The notes beneath the pieces were generated by a model. That model was not told where the DNA came from. It did no database searches and saw only the letters and a program-made list of their open reading frames with translations. Source: Neoarius graeffei (lineage: Eukaryota > Chordata > Actinopteri > Siluriformes > Ariidae). From it: a stretch of DNA of 64,000 nucleotides. The translations under genes were made by a program, and so were the position numbers. Shown here in pieces: positions 1-13,619 of the stretch. Numbering within the stretch: position 1 is the stretch's first letter; each line of letters begins with the position of its first letter. The stretch is taken from assembly GCF_027579695.1 (NCBI RefSeq), contig NC_083570.1, positions 11,936,051-12,000,050 of the forward strand, in the 5' to 3' direction.

Positions 1-604
1 CGAGGCCTGATGGCCCTAATACGGATTTAAAGAAACAATGTTACCTTGTATGAAGCAGGTGGAACAACTGCTTCATATGAGAGATTGAGATTTTCCATTT
101 AGCTAGCTGACTGGTGTGCTAATACTAGCTTCACTCCTAAACTGTATGCTAGCATGGATGGATAGTTTTAAAGAAGCATGAGGCAGATTTCTGTTTCGCT
201 AATACCAGCTTCAATCTGAGTCTCCTGACACTTCCAGTCCAAGTCTTCTCAGAGAACTAAAACCTGTAGCAGTTTCTATGACCTCAACTGTGAAGTTTAT
301 TAACTAGCACACCTTAGCAATATTATCTCTGCAGTTGTATTGTGTGTTGTTTAGCTAGATAGCTATCTCAGCTACCCTGATTGACTAACATGCTACAGAT
401 AATGTCTGATCTCTCTAATACTCCTAAAAGAAATTTAATAAAAACATCTTGTTGACCCATCTGTTATGATTAATGGCGAGACTGAACCAGTTGCTAGTAA
501 TGCTGGAATATGATTTGCTAATGACGTGTTGAGAAACAGATGCTATTTTTTTCATGTAAGTATTTTGCTAAGATCATGAGTTTTATAATATTTGAAGGCA
601 AGGC
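1..604. other. Non-coding, no feature seen
   Basis: AT-rich DNA with several GCTAGC/TAGCTA-like words; no open frame of note, no repeat array. Confidence 0.5.
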
Positions 605-1396
605 TTAACTGTGTCCAACCAACTGAACCAACCAATCAACCAAACCAACCAAACCAACCAACTGAAACAACCAACTGAACCAACCAAAACAACCAACCAA
701 CCACCCAAACACACAACCAACCAACCAACTAATCAGCCAACCAACTGAACCAACCAACCAACCAACCAACCATATGAAACAAACAAACAAACAAACAAAC
801 AAACAACTGACTGAACCAACCAACTGAACCAACTAACCAACCAAACAAACAAACCACCCAAACACACAACCAACCAACTGAACCAACCAATCAGCCAACC
901 AGCCAAACAACCAACCACCCAACCAACTGAACCAACCACCCAACTGAACCAACCACCTGAACCAACCAATCAGCCAACCAACCAACTGAATCAACCACCC
1001 AACCAACCAACCAAATAACCAGCCAACCAACCAACTGAAACAACCAAAACAACCAGCCAACTGACCAAACCAACCAACTGAACCAACCCAACCAACCAAT
1101 GAGCCAACCAACTGACTGAAACAACCAAAACAACCAACCAACTGACTGAACCAACCAACTGAAACAACCGAAACAACCAACCAACTGAACCAACCCAACC
1201 AACCAACCAACCAACCAATGAGCGAACCAACCAACTGAACCAACCCAACCAACCAACGAGCCAACCAACCAACTGAAACAACCGAAACAACCAACCAACC
1301 GAAACAACCAAACAACCAAGGAGCCAACCAACCATTGAAACAACCGAAACAACCAACCAACAAGCCAACAAACCAACCAACCAACCAACCAACAGA
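605..1396. repeat. AACC-type tandem array
   Basis: About 790 bp of degenerate 4-mers, mainly AACC with AAAC and the longer unit AACCAACCAACTG. Minus-strand frames read as Trp/Leu/Val/Gly repeats and are not genes. Confidence 0.95.
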
Positions 1397-2716
1397 ACCC
1401 GAAAAGTTGAGAAGTTAAAAAATACATCTGCCTTATGAGACTCAGATCAATTTCATGTTGCTAACAGTAACTCTGCTTCATCACATGTCTCTGTCATTGA
1501 TTATTTTCCCATAACAGCACATCACAGAGTGTTTTATGCCTAAACTACATGCAGAGAAACAGCCATTTTGCTTGAAAACCAATTCTTTTCCTTCTACAGC
1601 TTCTTTTCCTGTATTCCTGCAGGTATATTTCACTTTAATTTTTTTCCTTTCCCAGAACAGCTGAGTCAGACTCCTCCTAGAACAGCCGGCGATTCTTCAA
1701 AATAGCAAACTTCGCCTCCAAAAATGTCCCAAAGCTCCTTTTAGACGTCAGACAAGTTTCAAAACAAAGTGTTCAGCTCTCGGTCTGTAGAACTTGGCTG
1801 CTGCGTTGAGGGAAAATCATTCCAAATGGTTCAAAATAGCGAAATAAAAAAAAAAACTGGACTATCAGATATCGTAGTGCTCTTATAAATAGTAACACTC
1901 ACTGAACCAGCATGAGAGTCCAAATAAATGTCATGACGTGTTTAGATCATAGTTTTAGGCTATGCTGGAGTATTAATATACTTTATACAGTATTATTGTT
2001 TCTATGGTAACAGCTGTTTCTTTCTTGGGGACTTGTACATCGGACGCTCCGCATCATCGAAACGTAAATGAATAATAAGCAGATTTTTCTTAAGCAAAGA
2101 AAAAAACATTTAAAGTTTTCAACTGCGCCATGGGAGACATGTTCACGCTTTTCACGGCTGCTTGGTAACATAACAAGCTGCGGTTTTGTCTTATTAACGT
2201 CAAAAGAAAGCGAAAAGAAAGGGAATGACAGTTTATAGCTATAACGTAAGTCAGAACAGGAACTACCTTGATTTATGGACGTTCCTTAATGTTAATGTAG
2301 CTATAAATGGATAAAAAGTGAGGCTCATTCGTAAACCATATACAGTACAGTAACAAACTGTGGCAAACGCATGGTTTTGTTTCAAGGCAAGATCACTGGT
2401 CAAAGTGGGCGGGGTCAGCAATTATTAATGGGTTATCCAGAAACTAGCAAGAAGGCAAGGATGAGATGACCTTGCTTAATGCTTGTTTCATACAGGGCTC
2501 CTTTACAATGCTAGGTATCTTAGCGCATGCTATCTAGCTAGTTAACATTACAGCACGAAGACATTTCCTGATACATGTCCTCCTTATAGCTAATCCCGCC
2601 CTCCAAGCTTGATTGACAGCTGACTTTCCTGTAAATAGGGAGAACAAGATGATGAAAAATACAGTATAAACCCAGCAAATATGTGAGAGCTGGCATGTAT
2701 AAGTTAGCGTGCTCTG

Positions 2717-2717
<1 letters not shown>
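1397..2717. other. Non-coding, no feature seen
   Basis: Mixed-composition DNA without a convincing exon. The frames at 1983-2171 and 2534-2929 have no domain, and the second runs into a CA repeat. Confidence 0.4.
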
Positions 2718-2769
<52 letters not shown>

Positions 2770-3061
2770 CGAGTGTGTGTGATGCCGAGGCCTCATGAAC
2801 ACAGCTATGTTGCGCCGATAACGGGATTAAGGCCGAGGCGTATAATAAGGCTGAATGGGCCCCGAGGCGCAGCTGTAATCCGCGGCTTTGATGTTTCCCA
2901 GCTCCATCAGGTGAGAGTGGGCTCGGCATGCGTGGGCCTCAGGGCGCAGCTCCGCCGTGGAGCTCAAAGTGCCTCATTAGCTTCGGCTGTTTACTAAACT
3001 CGGCCCCTTGTGATGAGGAAGAGTCGGAAGGGTGTAGAGTGTAGACGGCTCACATTTCTGT

Positions 3062-3117
<56 letters not shown>
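2718..3117. repeat. Two (GT)n microsatellites
   Basis: (GT)n at about 2718-2767 and about 3065-3112, the second ending in a short GA run. GC-richer unique DNA lies between. Confidence 0.9.
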
Positions 3118-3122
<5 letters not shown>

Positions 3123-3899
3123 TCCAGATCTTCTGGTTTAGTTTTTGGTTCTCTATCAAACCATTTCTAAACATTACGTTTCAAAAAGTGTGTCACCTTG
3201 GACAGTCGTGAAAATTTGCGTTTGAGTTTGATTGGAGTCGATTTGAGAGTTAAGTTAAGTGCTCAGTTTATTTGTGACTTTTGAAGCAGAACGCTGAAAG
3301 TGAAGTGCGTCAGGGATGATGTACAGCGAGACTGTGAAACAAACCCTGACGGACTGGTGCAGGATCTTGAGTCACCCTGAAGGGGTTTATTTTGCGAGAA
3401 CGACTGGCTCGTTCTTCGTCATCCCGCTTATTACACGGCTGCTCACGAAAGAAAACAAAACGATTTTATGAACGCTTCTGCTAACGACGTGGTCCACAGC
3501 AGCGGTCAGATGTACAGAAATAACAGAGTGTAGGACGGCGTAACTGACCAATCAGAATCGAGCGTTCACTGAGGCGTGGTGTAAATGAAGGTAGCATTCC
3601 GAGTTTGTGATGTTTGTGTTTCTGTAAAGCAGAAATCATAACAATTTTCTCGAACGTCGAGTTTCTGTACATGGACCGTCTTTGTGCATGTTGATGTGGT
3701 GTGTGTGTGTGTGTGTGTGTGTGTGCATCAGTGCGTATTCTGCATCTGGTTCAGCTGCTGATTCTAATTAAAACTATGTGAGTAATTAAAGTGTTGGGTG
3801 TGACACACAGACCGCACGCTGCCTTCAGACATTCCTCACTAATTAGTTAATTAATCCAACACAATGATGAGGAAGAATTACTCACTCAGGCTGAACAAG
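3118..3899. other. Non-coding with a short (GT)n
   Basis: Unique DNA with one GT repeat at about 3700-3725. No exon recognised. Confidence 0.4.
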
Positions 3900-4330
3900 C
3901 ATCTGTCTGTCTGTCTGTCTCTCTGTCTGTCTCACTCTCTCACCATCTGTCTGTCATCCTCCCTTCCTCCGCCTCCTTCGTACGTTTCCTTTTCTCGGTC
4001 TCTCTCTCTCTCTCTCTCTGTCTGTCTCACTCACTCAGTCAGCCTTCTTCTAACATGGCCATACGTCTGTCTGTCTGTCTGTCTGTCTGTCTGCCACTTT
4101 GCTCACTCTGCTTCCTTCACATCTGTCTGTCTCTGCTTCTATCTTCCTTCCTCTGTCTTCTTCCTATCTGTCTATCCATCTATCTGTCTGTCATACTCCT
4201 CTGTTCCTGGACTCAGCCTCCTTCTTATCTCTCTCTCTCTGCCTGTCTGTCTCTCCACATATTGACGTCTGTGTCTCTTCCTCACTCACCCTCATCTGTA
4301 TGTATATATATATATATATCCATTGCCTTC
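3900..4330. repeat. CTGT/CT-rich low-complexity tract
   Basis: Imperfect CTGT, CT and TCTA repeats, grading into the minisatellite that follows; (AT)n at about 4302-4319. Confidence 0.9.
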
Positions 4331-4796
4331 TAGGCATTCTTCATCTCTCTCTCTCACTTTCCTATATCTTCACATCTGTCTCTCGCTCCTTTGTCTACAT
4401 CTTCACATCTGTCTCTCTCTTGCTTTCCTACATCTTCACATCTGTCTCTCTCTCCCTTTCCTACATCTTCATATCTGTCTCTCTCTCCCTTTCCTACATC
4501 TTCACATGTCTCTCTCTCCCTTTCCTACATCTTCACATCTGTCTCTCTCTCGCTTTCCTACATCTTCACACCTCTCTCTCTCTCTCTTTCCTACATCTTC
4601 ATATCTGTCTCTCTCTCCCTTTCCTACATCTTCACATGTCTCTCTCCCTTTCCTACATCTTCACATCTGTCTCTCTCTTGCTTTCCTACATCTTCACATC
4701 TGTCTCTCTTTCTCCCTTTCCTACATCTTCATATCTGTCTCTCTCTCCCTTTCCTACATCTTCACATGTCTCTCTCTCCCTTTCCTACATCTTCAC

Positions 4797-4832
<36 letters not shown>

Positions 4833-5010
4833 TTCCTACATCTTCACATCTGTCTCTCTCTCGCTTTCCTACATCTTCACACCTCTCTCTCTCTCCCTTT
4901 CCTACATCTTCACATCTGTCTCTCTCTTGCTTTCCTACATCTTCACATCTGTCTCTCTCTCCCTTTCCTACATCTTCACATGTCTCTCTCTCCCTTTCCT
5001 ACATCTTCAC

Positions 5011-5052
<42 letters not shown>

Positions 5053-5166
5053 TTCCTACATCTTCACATCTGTCTCTCTCTCGCTTTCCTACATCTTCAC
5101 ATCTGTCTCTCTCTCCCTTTCCTACATCTTCACATGTCTCTCTCTCCCTTTCCTACATCTTCACAC

Positions 5167-5220
<54 letters not shown>

Positions 5221-5332
5221 TTCCTACATCTTCACATCTGTCTCTCTCTTGCTTTCCTACATCTTCACATCTGTCTCTCTCTCCCTTTCCTACATCTTCA
5301 CATGTCTCTCTCTCCCTTTCCTACATCTTCAC

Positions 5333-5376
<44 letters not shown>

Positions 5377-6215
5377 TTCCTACATCTTCACATCTGTCTC
5401 TCTCTTGCTTTCCTACATCTTCACATCTGTCTCTCTCTCCCTTTCCTACATCTTCACATGTCTCTCTCTCCCTTTCCTACATCTTCACACCTCTCTCTCT
5501 CTCTCCCCCTTTCCTACATCTTCACATCTGTCTCTCTCTCACTTTCCTACATCTTCACACCTCTCTCTCTCTCTCCCTTTCCTACATCTTCACATCTGTC
5601 TCTCTCTTGCTTTCCTACATCTTCACATCTGTCTCTCTCTCCCTTTCCTACATCTTCACATGTCTCTCTCTCCCTTTCCTACATCTTCACACCTCTCTCT
5701 CTCTCTCGCTTTCCTACATCTTCACATCTCTCTCTCTCTTTCCTACATCACATCTGTCTCTCTCTCCTTTTCCTACATCTTCACATCTCTCTCTCTCTTT
5801 CTTTCTCCCTTTTCTACATCTTCACATCTGTCTCTTGCTTTCCTACATCTTCACATCTCTCTCTCTCTCCCTTTCCTACATCTTCACACCTGTCTCTCGC
5901 TTTCCTACATCTTCACATCTCCTTCTCTCTTTCCTACTTCTTCACATCTGTCTCTCTCTCCCTTTCCTACATCTTCACATCTGTCTCTCTCTCTCTCTTT
6001 CCTATATCTTCACATCTCTCTCTCCCTTTCCTACATCTTCACATCTGTCTCTCTCTCCTTTGTCTCTATCTTCACATCTGTCTTTCTCTCCCTTTCCTAC
6101 ATCTTCACATCTGTCTCTCTCTCTCGCTTTCCTACATCTTCACATCTGTCTCTCTCTCTCTCTCTTGCTTTCCTACATCTTCACATCTCTCTATCTCTCT
6201 CTCTCTCCCCGTTTT
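4331..6215. repeat. Pyrimidine-rich minisatellite with higher-order structure
   Basis: About 1.9 kb built from a unit of about 30-36 bp, CTTTCCTACATCTTCACATC followed by TGTCTCTCTC. Sub-variants (TTGC, CCC, ACATGTCT, ACACCT plus a long CT run) recur in the same order as blocks of roughly 150-190 bp between about 4900 and 5700. All three plus-strand frames are open only because the unit lacks stops. Confidence 0.95.
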
Positions 6216-6339
6216 TCCTGTCTCCCTGTATTGTCGTCTCTGATTGGGGAGTTGAACAGCCCCAAGGGAGCATCACTGCAACTGTCAATCAGTGAGCACA
6301 CAGAGAATGACAGAGTGACTGACCTGAATGTGCAGATTA

Positions 6340-6342
6340 CAC

Positions 6343-6409
<67 letters not shown>

Positions 6410-6795
6410 CTGAGTGCTGCAGTGACAGACTTCACCTCACTGAAAGACATGTGATAAAGTTTATCAGGTATAAGACTGTGTGTGTGTGTGTGTGTGTGTG
6501 TACTCTGACCCAGAAAGGATTATTTTTGATTATGTGTGATAATCCTTGACCAAACACTCAGAAATACCAAAGAAGCAATAAAGCACAGTGTGTATGTGTG
6601 TGAGATGCTGTTACAGGAAACTAATCAATGTGAGACAGTGTGATTAAGTTCCTGTGAACCAGCTGTTGCCATGGAAACGATAATGTATCAGATGGACGCT
6701 TTAATATAAACCCAGACTGTGGTTAGTGCTGCGGTTATCGAGAATGAATCAACACCTTCTGACCAATCAGAGTGCAGAAATCAGCAGCACTGTGA

Positions 6796-6837
<42 letters not shown>

Positions 6838-6994
6838 TGCGAGTGTGAGCAGTGGTGTTGTTGATGTCGAATGCCTCGCTGCTCTGTGTGGCTTCGTGTC
6901 AGACGGACTTTCGGCGTTTGTTGTGTTGCGCCTCTTAGCAGTGTGACTGGTGGGATTACACCAGGGCAGATGGGCCTTTCACAAGGTTTCTTCA

Positions 6995-7046
<52 letters not shown>

Positions 7047-7195
7047 TCTTTATCAATCAGCATCTTCCTCCCTGCACTGATGTCTCAACTAATCAGTGTT
7101 CAGCAGTGCCGTCGCCGTGGATACACATCTGCTGGACATCAACAGCACTGAGACGCAACAGTCACTGACACACACACACACACACACACACACAG
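6340..7195. repeat. Cluster of CA/GT microsatellites
   Basis: (CA)n at about 6343-6403, 6797-6835, 6996-7044 and 7168-7195, and (GT)n at about 6477-6500, with unique DNA between them. Confidence 0.9.
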
Positions 7196-7485
7196 ATGAG
7201 TTTAAAGTGTACATTAGACCATCGGTATTTATTTAAAACAAGAAAATGAAAAGTGGCGACGGTATTTTGTAAATATTTCCAGAAGCCTGTGAGCATATCT
7301 GCTGTTGCTAATTACAGCGACATGAACTCGCTGCTTAATGATGATGCTAGCAACGCTATCAGCTAATGCTAACCCTCGCTTACTGTGAGTTATTTAGCAT
7401 GCTAGTTTTTTAAAGATGCTCCTAAAGGTTTCTAACATGCTAGCTAACATGCAGATGTTGGAGTTTGGAGTTCTCTGGCCAAAGT

Positions 7486-7486
7486 A

Positions 7487-7561
<75 letters not shown>

Positions 7562-7714
7562 CACATTAGCTCATCGGCGTGTGAGTAATAGATGCCAAGG
7601 GCATGGATTTTGTCAGCATGTAAGGTCACGGAAAAGCAAGAGAGAGAGAAAGAGAGAAAGAGAGATAGAGGCAAAGAGATACAGAGAGAGATAGACAGAG
7701 AGAGACAGACAGAT

Positions 7715-7783
<69 letters not shown>

Positions 7784-7878
7784 TTGTGAGAGAGACAGTG
7801 AGAGAGAGACAGATGGTGAGAAAGAGAGACAGAGAAGGAGAGAGATGGTGTAAGAGAGACACAGACAGATTTGTGTGT

Positions 7879-7965
<87 letters not shown>

Positions 7966-7991
7966 GGTGTGAGAGAGAGACAGAGAGACAA

Positions 7992-8024
<33 letters not shown>

Positions 8025-8059
8025 GACTGTGTGAAAGAGAGAGAGACAGAGAGAGACAA

Positions 8060-8108
<49 letters not shown>

Positions 8109-8339
8109 TGGTGTGTGAGAGAGAAACAAACAGATGGTGTGTGAGAGAGACAGTGAGACAGACAGACAGATGATGTGATAGAGAGACAGCGACAGAGAGA
8201 CAAATGGTGTGTGTGAGAGAGAGACAGAGAGACAGAGAGACAGATGGTGTGTGAGAGAGACAGACAGCTGGTGCATGAGAGAGACAGTGAGACAGACAGA
8301 CAGATGATGTGATAGAGAGACAGAGACAGAGAGACAGAT

Positions 8340-8410
<71 letters not shown>

Positions 8411-8461
8411 CGGTGTTAGAAAGAGACAGAAAGAGAGACAGACAGATGTTCTGAGACAGAT

Positions 8462-8502
<41 letters not shown>

Positions 8503-8515
8503 GCAAAAGAGAGAG
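7486..8515. repeat. Compound GT / GA / GATA / GACA block
   Basis: GT runs at about 7491-7529, 7714-7772 and 8340-8395; a (GATA)n run of about 21 copies at about 7879-7964; and GACA, GAGA and ATGGTGTG-containing imperfect repeats. Minus-strand open frames across it are artefacts. Confidence 0.95.
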
Positions 8516-10607
8516 AGACAATTATTCTTAAATATCCAATTTTTCAGAAAAACACCCTTTAAAATGTAAAGTTTAAATTAAATCTGTGATTTTGTGATGT
8601 GTGAAGGCACAGTATTCACTACTCTGTGTGTGTGTGTGTTTTGCTGGAGGTGGTGGGCGTGGCCATGTAACCTTGACCTGCTTTTTCTCTTGCTTCTGCA
8701 CAGACAGCTGTGTCACAACTGCTTAGTGTCAAGTTATTAAAACACACACACACACGTGCGCACGCACACACACGCACATGCTCATACATGCTCATATACA
8801 CACGTACGTAAATACACCCGTAGGAATGCTAATAATGAGACACAGGCAGTTGTGAGTGCAGTGATTTCTGCCTGTAGCGCTCTCTCTCTCTCTCGCTCTC
8901 TAACCTGAAGTTTTTACTTGACATTCACCGAGAGCTTGTACTGATGCTGCCCACATGTAAAGCTTATTTGGTTTCAGCCCACATGGGGTGCCATTACTAT
9001 TTCACAGAGGAATATAATATAACGCTGAACATTGTATCTGATTGTAGGCTAGGCAATACGATACGATACGGTGATACAAGACAATATAATATTGCTATCG
9101 TGATAAATTGTCACGTCTGAGATATTGCAGGTCTCGTAAAATTGAGTATTTAATTTTATGAAGATTTTTGGTGTCAAAGGTTTGTTTGTAAATTGTCCTC
9201 TTTTTTTCTGGATGTTAAATCACTAAAATATATATTTTTCAACCCAACAGTAACATTTATCGTTCTTTTCATCTCATAAATTTTCTGTTTATACCGTACG
9301 CAAGTTATGCGTTAGTTATATTCGAAGAAAATTTGGTGGAAAAAATCATGCTAGCTAGCGTAGCTAGTAGTAGAACAGTAGTAACTGTACGTAGCTACTT
9401 TTTTACCTTGTGTACATTTTTCTGGTCACAAGCTTCAAGATCTTAAACGTTGCAAAATCTGTTGATGTGTTTTCCTTGGGAAAATAAACAACGGAGCAAA
9501 ATATTTTCGCTTTGTTTTTGAACGCCGTCTTGCGAGGCAACTAGACAGCTAGCGTAAGTTAAAGGAAAAGAGAGCGAGATTGACGTAAATCTTTGAGTCA
9601 GCGTTTATATTTATGCCTTTATCGTTTCTATAGTAACAGGGACACTGATCATGGGACCAAGGTAATGTGACGTTTCCTAGCATGCTAGCACTTCATAACT
9701 TATGATTGACAAGTGACACGTGATGAGACACGCCTCTTTGTTCTGATTGGCTGGGTGTTGTTGGTCCACGTCGTTGTTTTATTTCTGGTTTCCCGTCCAA
9801 GCAGATAAGATATTTTTGTTGATTGTGATCGAACTTGCAAGAAATATTAATCGTAAAAATCGTTTAGTGCACCTTTAATCGGGGTTAATGATGCAGAGAT
9901 GCAAAGATCAAACGCCGCGACTGATTTGAAAGTCATTTCAAGGTTAAAGTCATAAAAAAATTTGAAGTCTAATGACCTTTTGAGGGACTCAACTTAGTCA
10001 GAGGCGTCATTAAACTTACAGCATTTCCTGATCATTTCATAAAGTCGTGCATAAGGAATATGTGTGAGTGTGTGTGTGTTTGAAGTGAATGGGAATTAAA
10101 TTTGGCAACTGAACGTGTGAGGAGGTCATGGCAGGTTACAGCAGACATCAAAGCATTACACGGGTATTTATTAACACGGACGTTTATGAGGCAGAAAGCA
10201 CGCGCTGATCCAACATCGAGAAAAACCAATGGAGATTACAGGCTTTGATTAATTGCATGGTAAATCCACAGTGTGAGTATATGTGTTGTTGGACTCAGCG
10301 CCTCATTTTACACCCATGAGCATCAACACTGATAAAACAAGCCCTGTTCTGGTGCTGGAGTTATTGACAGTACAGCTGTAGTCCTGCTTTAGTAGAAAAG
10401 GCTGAAAGCAAGGCCCGCTCTGTATGTGTGTGTGTGTGCGTGTGCATGTGTGTGTGTGAGGTGGAATCACGGCTCCAGGGGAAATGCAGCCGAGCGGGAA
10501 ATGGAGCTGAAGTTATGCGTCCAGGAAGCCGAGAGCTGAGAGCCGAGCTCGGTTAATGACACACGGACTGGATTAACCATGCACCAGATCATAACCCGAC
10601 TGAGAAG

Positions 10608-10610
<3 letters not shown>
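8516..10610. other. Non-coding, mostly AT-rich
   Basis: No exon recognised. About 9045-9130 resembles the common fish interspersed motif with repeated ATACGAT/GATA words; short CA/GT runs are at 8622-8638, 8743-8775 and 10422-10458. Confidence 0.4.

Positions 10611-10675
<65 letters not shown>
10611..10675. repeat. (GT)n microsatellite
   Basis: About 32 uninterrupted GT units. Confidence 0.95.
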
Positions 10676-10676
<1 letters not shown>

Positions 10677-11099
10677 AGATGTATTTGAGTATCCAAGACA
10701 CAGCTCTATATTTGGTTATGAAGAAGCAACTTGTTGAAGAATCTCTTGATTTTAAAAACTTGTGCATCAGAATGATAAAAGTTTGTGAATAAGTGATTTG
10801 AGGGTCAAAGGTCAGAAGAGCGAGCGGCCATTTTACTCAGCACCAGAAGCTCTGATTTCTCTCCATGCTCTATAAGTCACGTTAAAATTCCTTTTTGTGT
10901 GTGTGTAGATAATTCAGCTGTGTCATTGTTCCACCTTTCAATCTTCCGATAAATCATTTTTATTGCTTTAATTTGGAATTTTATTTTATTATTGTCTTTT
11001 TTTTGTAAAAACAAGTATTTGATGTAATCATTTATTGATGCTAATTCATGTTGTGCAGTTTGAGATGCTGTGGATGACATTTTGGAAAATAATGTCTTG

Positions 11100-12890
11100 T
11101 CAGTGGTGTAACATGTCAGTGGTGTAACTGCCAGTGGTGGTGTAACTGTCATTGGTGTTACTGTCAGTGATGGTGTAACATGTCAGTGGTGTAACTGCCA
11201 GTGGTGGTGTAACTGTCATTGGTGTTACTGTCCGTGATGGTGTAACTGTCAGTGGTATAACTGTCAGTGGTGATGTAACTGTCAGTGGTGATGTAACTGT
11301 CATTGGTGTTACTGTCAGTGATGGTGTAACTGTCACTGATGGTGTTACTGTCAGTGGTGATGTAACTGTCAGTGTTATAACTGTCAGTGGTGGTGTAACT
11401 GTAAGTGGTGTTACTGTCAGTGGTACAACTGCCAATGGTGGTGTAACTGTCAGTGGTGTTACTGTCAGTGGTGTTACTGTTTGTGGTATAACTGTCAGTG
11501 ATGGTCTAACTGTCAGTGACGTTACTGTGTGTGTGACAACTGTCAGTGGTGTTAATGTCAGTGATGGCGTAACTGTCAGTGGTGTAACTGTCAGTGATGG
11601 CATAACTGTCAGTGGTGTTACTGTCAGTGGTGTTACAGTCCTTGATGGTGTAACTGTCAGTTATGTTATTGTCAGTGGTGTAAATGTCAGTTGTGTAACT
11701 GCCAGTGATGGTATAACTGTCAGTGATGTTACTGTCAGTGATGGTGTAACTGTCAGTGATGTTACTGTCAGTGGTGTTACTGTCCATGATGGTGTAACTG
11801 TCAGTTATGTTACTGTCAGTGGTGTTACTGTCCATGATGGTGTAACTGTCAGTTATGTTACTGTCAGCGGTGTTACTGTCCATGATGGTGTAACTGTCAG
11901 TTATGTTACTGTCAGTGGTGTTACTGTCCATGATGGTGTAACTGTCAGTTATGTTACTGTCAGTGGTGTTACTGTCCATTATGGTGTAACTGTCAGTTAT
12001 GTTACTGTCAGTGGTGTTACTGTCCATTATGGTGTAACTGTCAGTTATGTTACTGTCAGTGGTGTTACTGTCCATGATGGTGTAACTGTCAGTTATGTTA
12101 CTGTCAGTGGTGTTACTGTCCATTATGGTGTAACTGTCAGTTATGTTACTGTCAGTGGTGTTACTGTCCATTATGGTGTAACTGTCAGTTATGTTACTGT
12201 CAGTGGTGTTACTGTCCATGATGGTGTAACTGTCAGTTATGTTACTGTCAGTGGTGTTACTGTCCATTATGGTGTAACTGTCAGTTATGTTACTGTCAGT
12301 GGTGTTACTGTCCATTATGGTGTAACTGTCAGTTATGTTACTGTCAGTGGTGTTACTGCCAGTGGTGTTACTGTCCATTATGGTGTAACTGTCAGTTATG
12401 TTACTGTCAGTGTTGTTACTGTCCATGATGGTGTAACTGTCAGTTATGTTACTGTCAGTGGTATTACAGTGGTGTTACTGTCCATGATGGTGTAACTGTC
12501 AGTTATGTTACTGTCAGTGGTATTACAGTGGTGTTACTGTCCATTATGGTGTAACTGTCAGTTATGTTACTGTCAGTGGTGTTACTGTCAGTGGTGGTGT
12601 AACTGTCAGTGGTGTAAATGTCAGTGGTGTTATTGTCAGTGATGGTGTAACTATCAGTGGTGGTGTAAATGTCAGTGGTGTTACTGTCAGTGGTGGTGTA
12701 ACTATCAGTGGTGGTGTAAATGTCAGTGATGTAACTGTCAGTGGTGTACTGTAACTGTTAGTGGTGATGTAACTGTCAGCGGTGATGTAACTGTCAGTGG
12801 TAGTGTAACTATCAGTGGTGGTGTAACTGTCAGTGCTGTAAATGTCATTGGTGTAACTGTCAGTGGTGATGTTGTAACTGTGTTACAATT
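11100..12890. repeat. Minisatellite with a 48-bp higher-order unit
   Basis: Built from sub-units of about 12-18 bp, GTTACTGTCAGTGGT and relatives. From about 11770 to 12560 these are fixed as a 48-bp unit (GTTACTGTCCATGATGGTGT, AACTGTCAGTTATGTTACTG, TCAGTGGT). Because 48 is a multiple of 3, both strands carry open frames of over 300 codons with 16-residue repeats; I do not treat them as genes. Confidence 0.95.
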
Positions 12891-12971
12891 TAAGTGGTGT
12901 TAAATTAAAACAATTTCCTGGTCAGAAAGTCACTATATTTTGAGAATGACGAATAGTGATATATATACACA

Positions 12972-13498
12972 GTACCAGTCAAAAGTTTGTACACCCCTAC
13001 TCTCCTTGTTCAAAGGTGTTTCTGTATTTTGTATTTTCTACATTGTAGAACAAAACTGAAGAGATCAGAACTATGAAATAACATCTGGAACATGTATGGA
13101 ATTATGTGGTAAACAAAAACATTTTTTTTTGACATTTTAGATTCTTCAGTGTATCCAGCGTTTCCCTTGATGACGCTTTGTACACTATAAGCATTATCTT
13201 AACCAGCTTCATGAGGTCCTCACCTGGAACGCTTTTCAATTAACAGGTGTGCCTCGTCCAAAGGTAGTTAGTGGATGAGTTTCTTGCCTTCTTATGGTGT
13301 TTGAAATCATCAAACAGTAAATAGTAAATAATAAACATACGAATAATAAAATAGCCTGATAACTGCAGTAATCCACATTATAAGAACCGAACAACTAAGT
13401 AAAGCGAAACGACATCCATGACTTCTTTTAGACGTGAAGAAGTGACTTTTAATTAATAAAAATAAACAAAGCATTGGATTAGAAGGTGTGTCCAAATT
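12972..13498. mobile_element. Tc1-like transposon remnant
   Basis: Begins CAGTACCAGTCAAAAGTTTG, a widespread fish Tc1-type terminal repeat, and ends near GGTGTGTCCAAA, where the partner terminus appears cut and abutted by TTATTGGCACCCC, the style of another Tc1 family. No transposase frame. Confidence 0.6.
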
Positions 13499-13619
13499 AT
13501 TGGCACCCCTTGTGAAGATCAGTTTAAAAAAAGGGGGGGGGGTTTATTAAAAAAAAATCCACCTTTTGGTGAAGTCGCTTCATCTCACACTGAAAAAAAT
13601 CCTATCAGTGCTGTTATAA

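Noticed and set aside
605-1427. Trp/Gly/Val-rich minus-strand frames
   Set aside because: Translation of the AACC-type array in several overlapping frames.
4099-6413. Very long Ser/Leu-rich open frames on the plus strand, up to about 700 codons
   Set aside because: All three frames are open because the minisatellite unit lacks stop codons; low-complexity repeat translation.
11506-12495. Open frames of over 300 codons on both strands with 16-residue repeats
   Set aside because: Explained by the 48-bp repeat unit; both strands open and no flanking gene structure.
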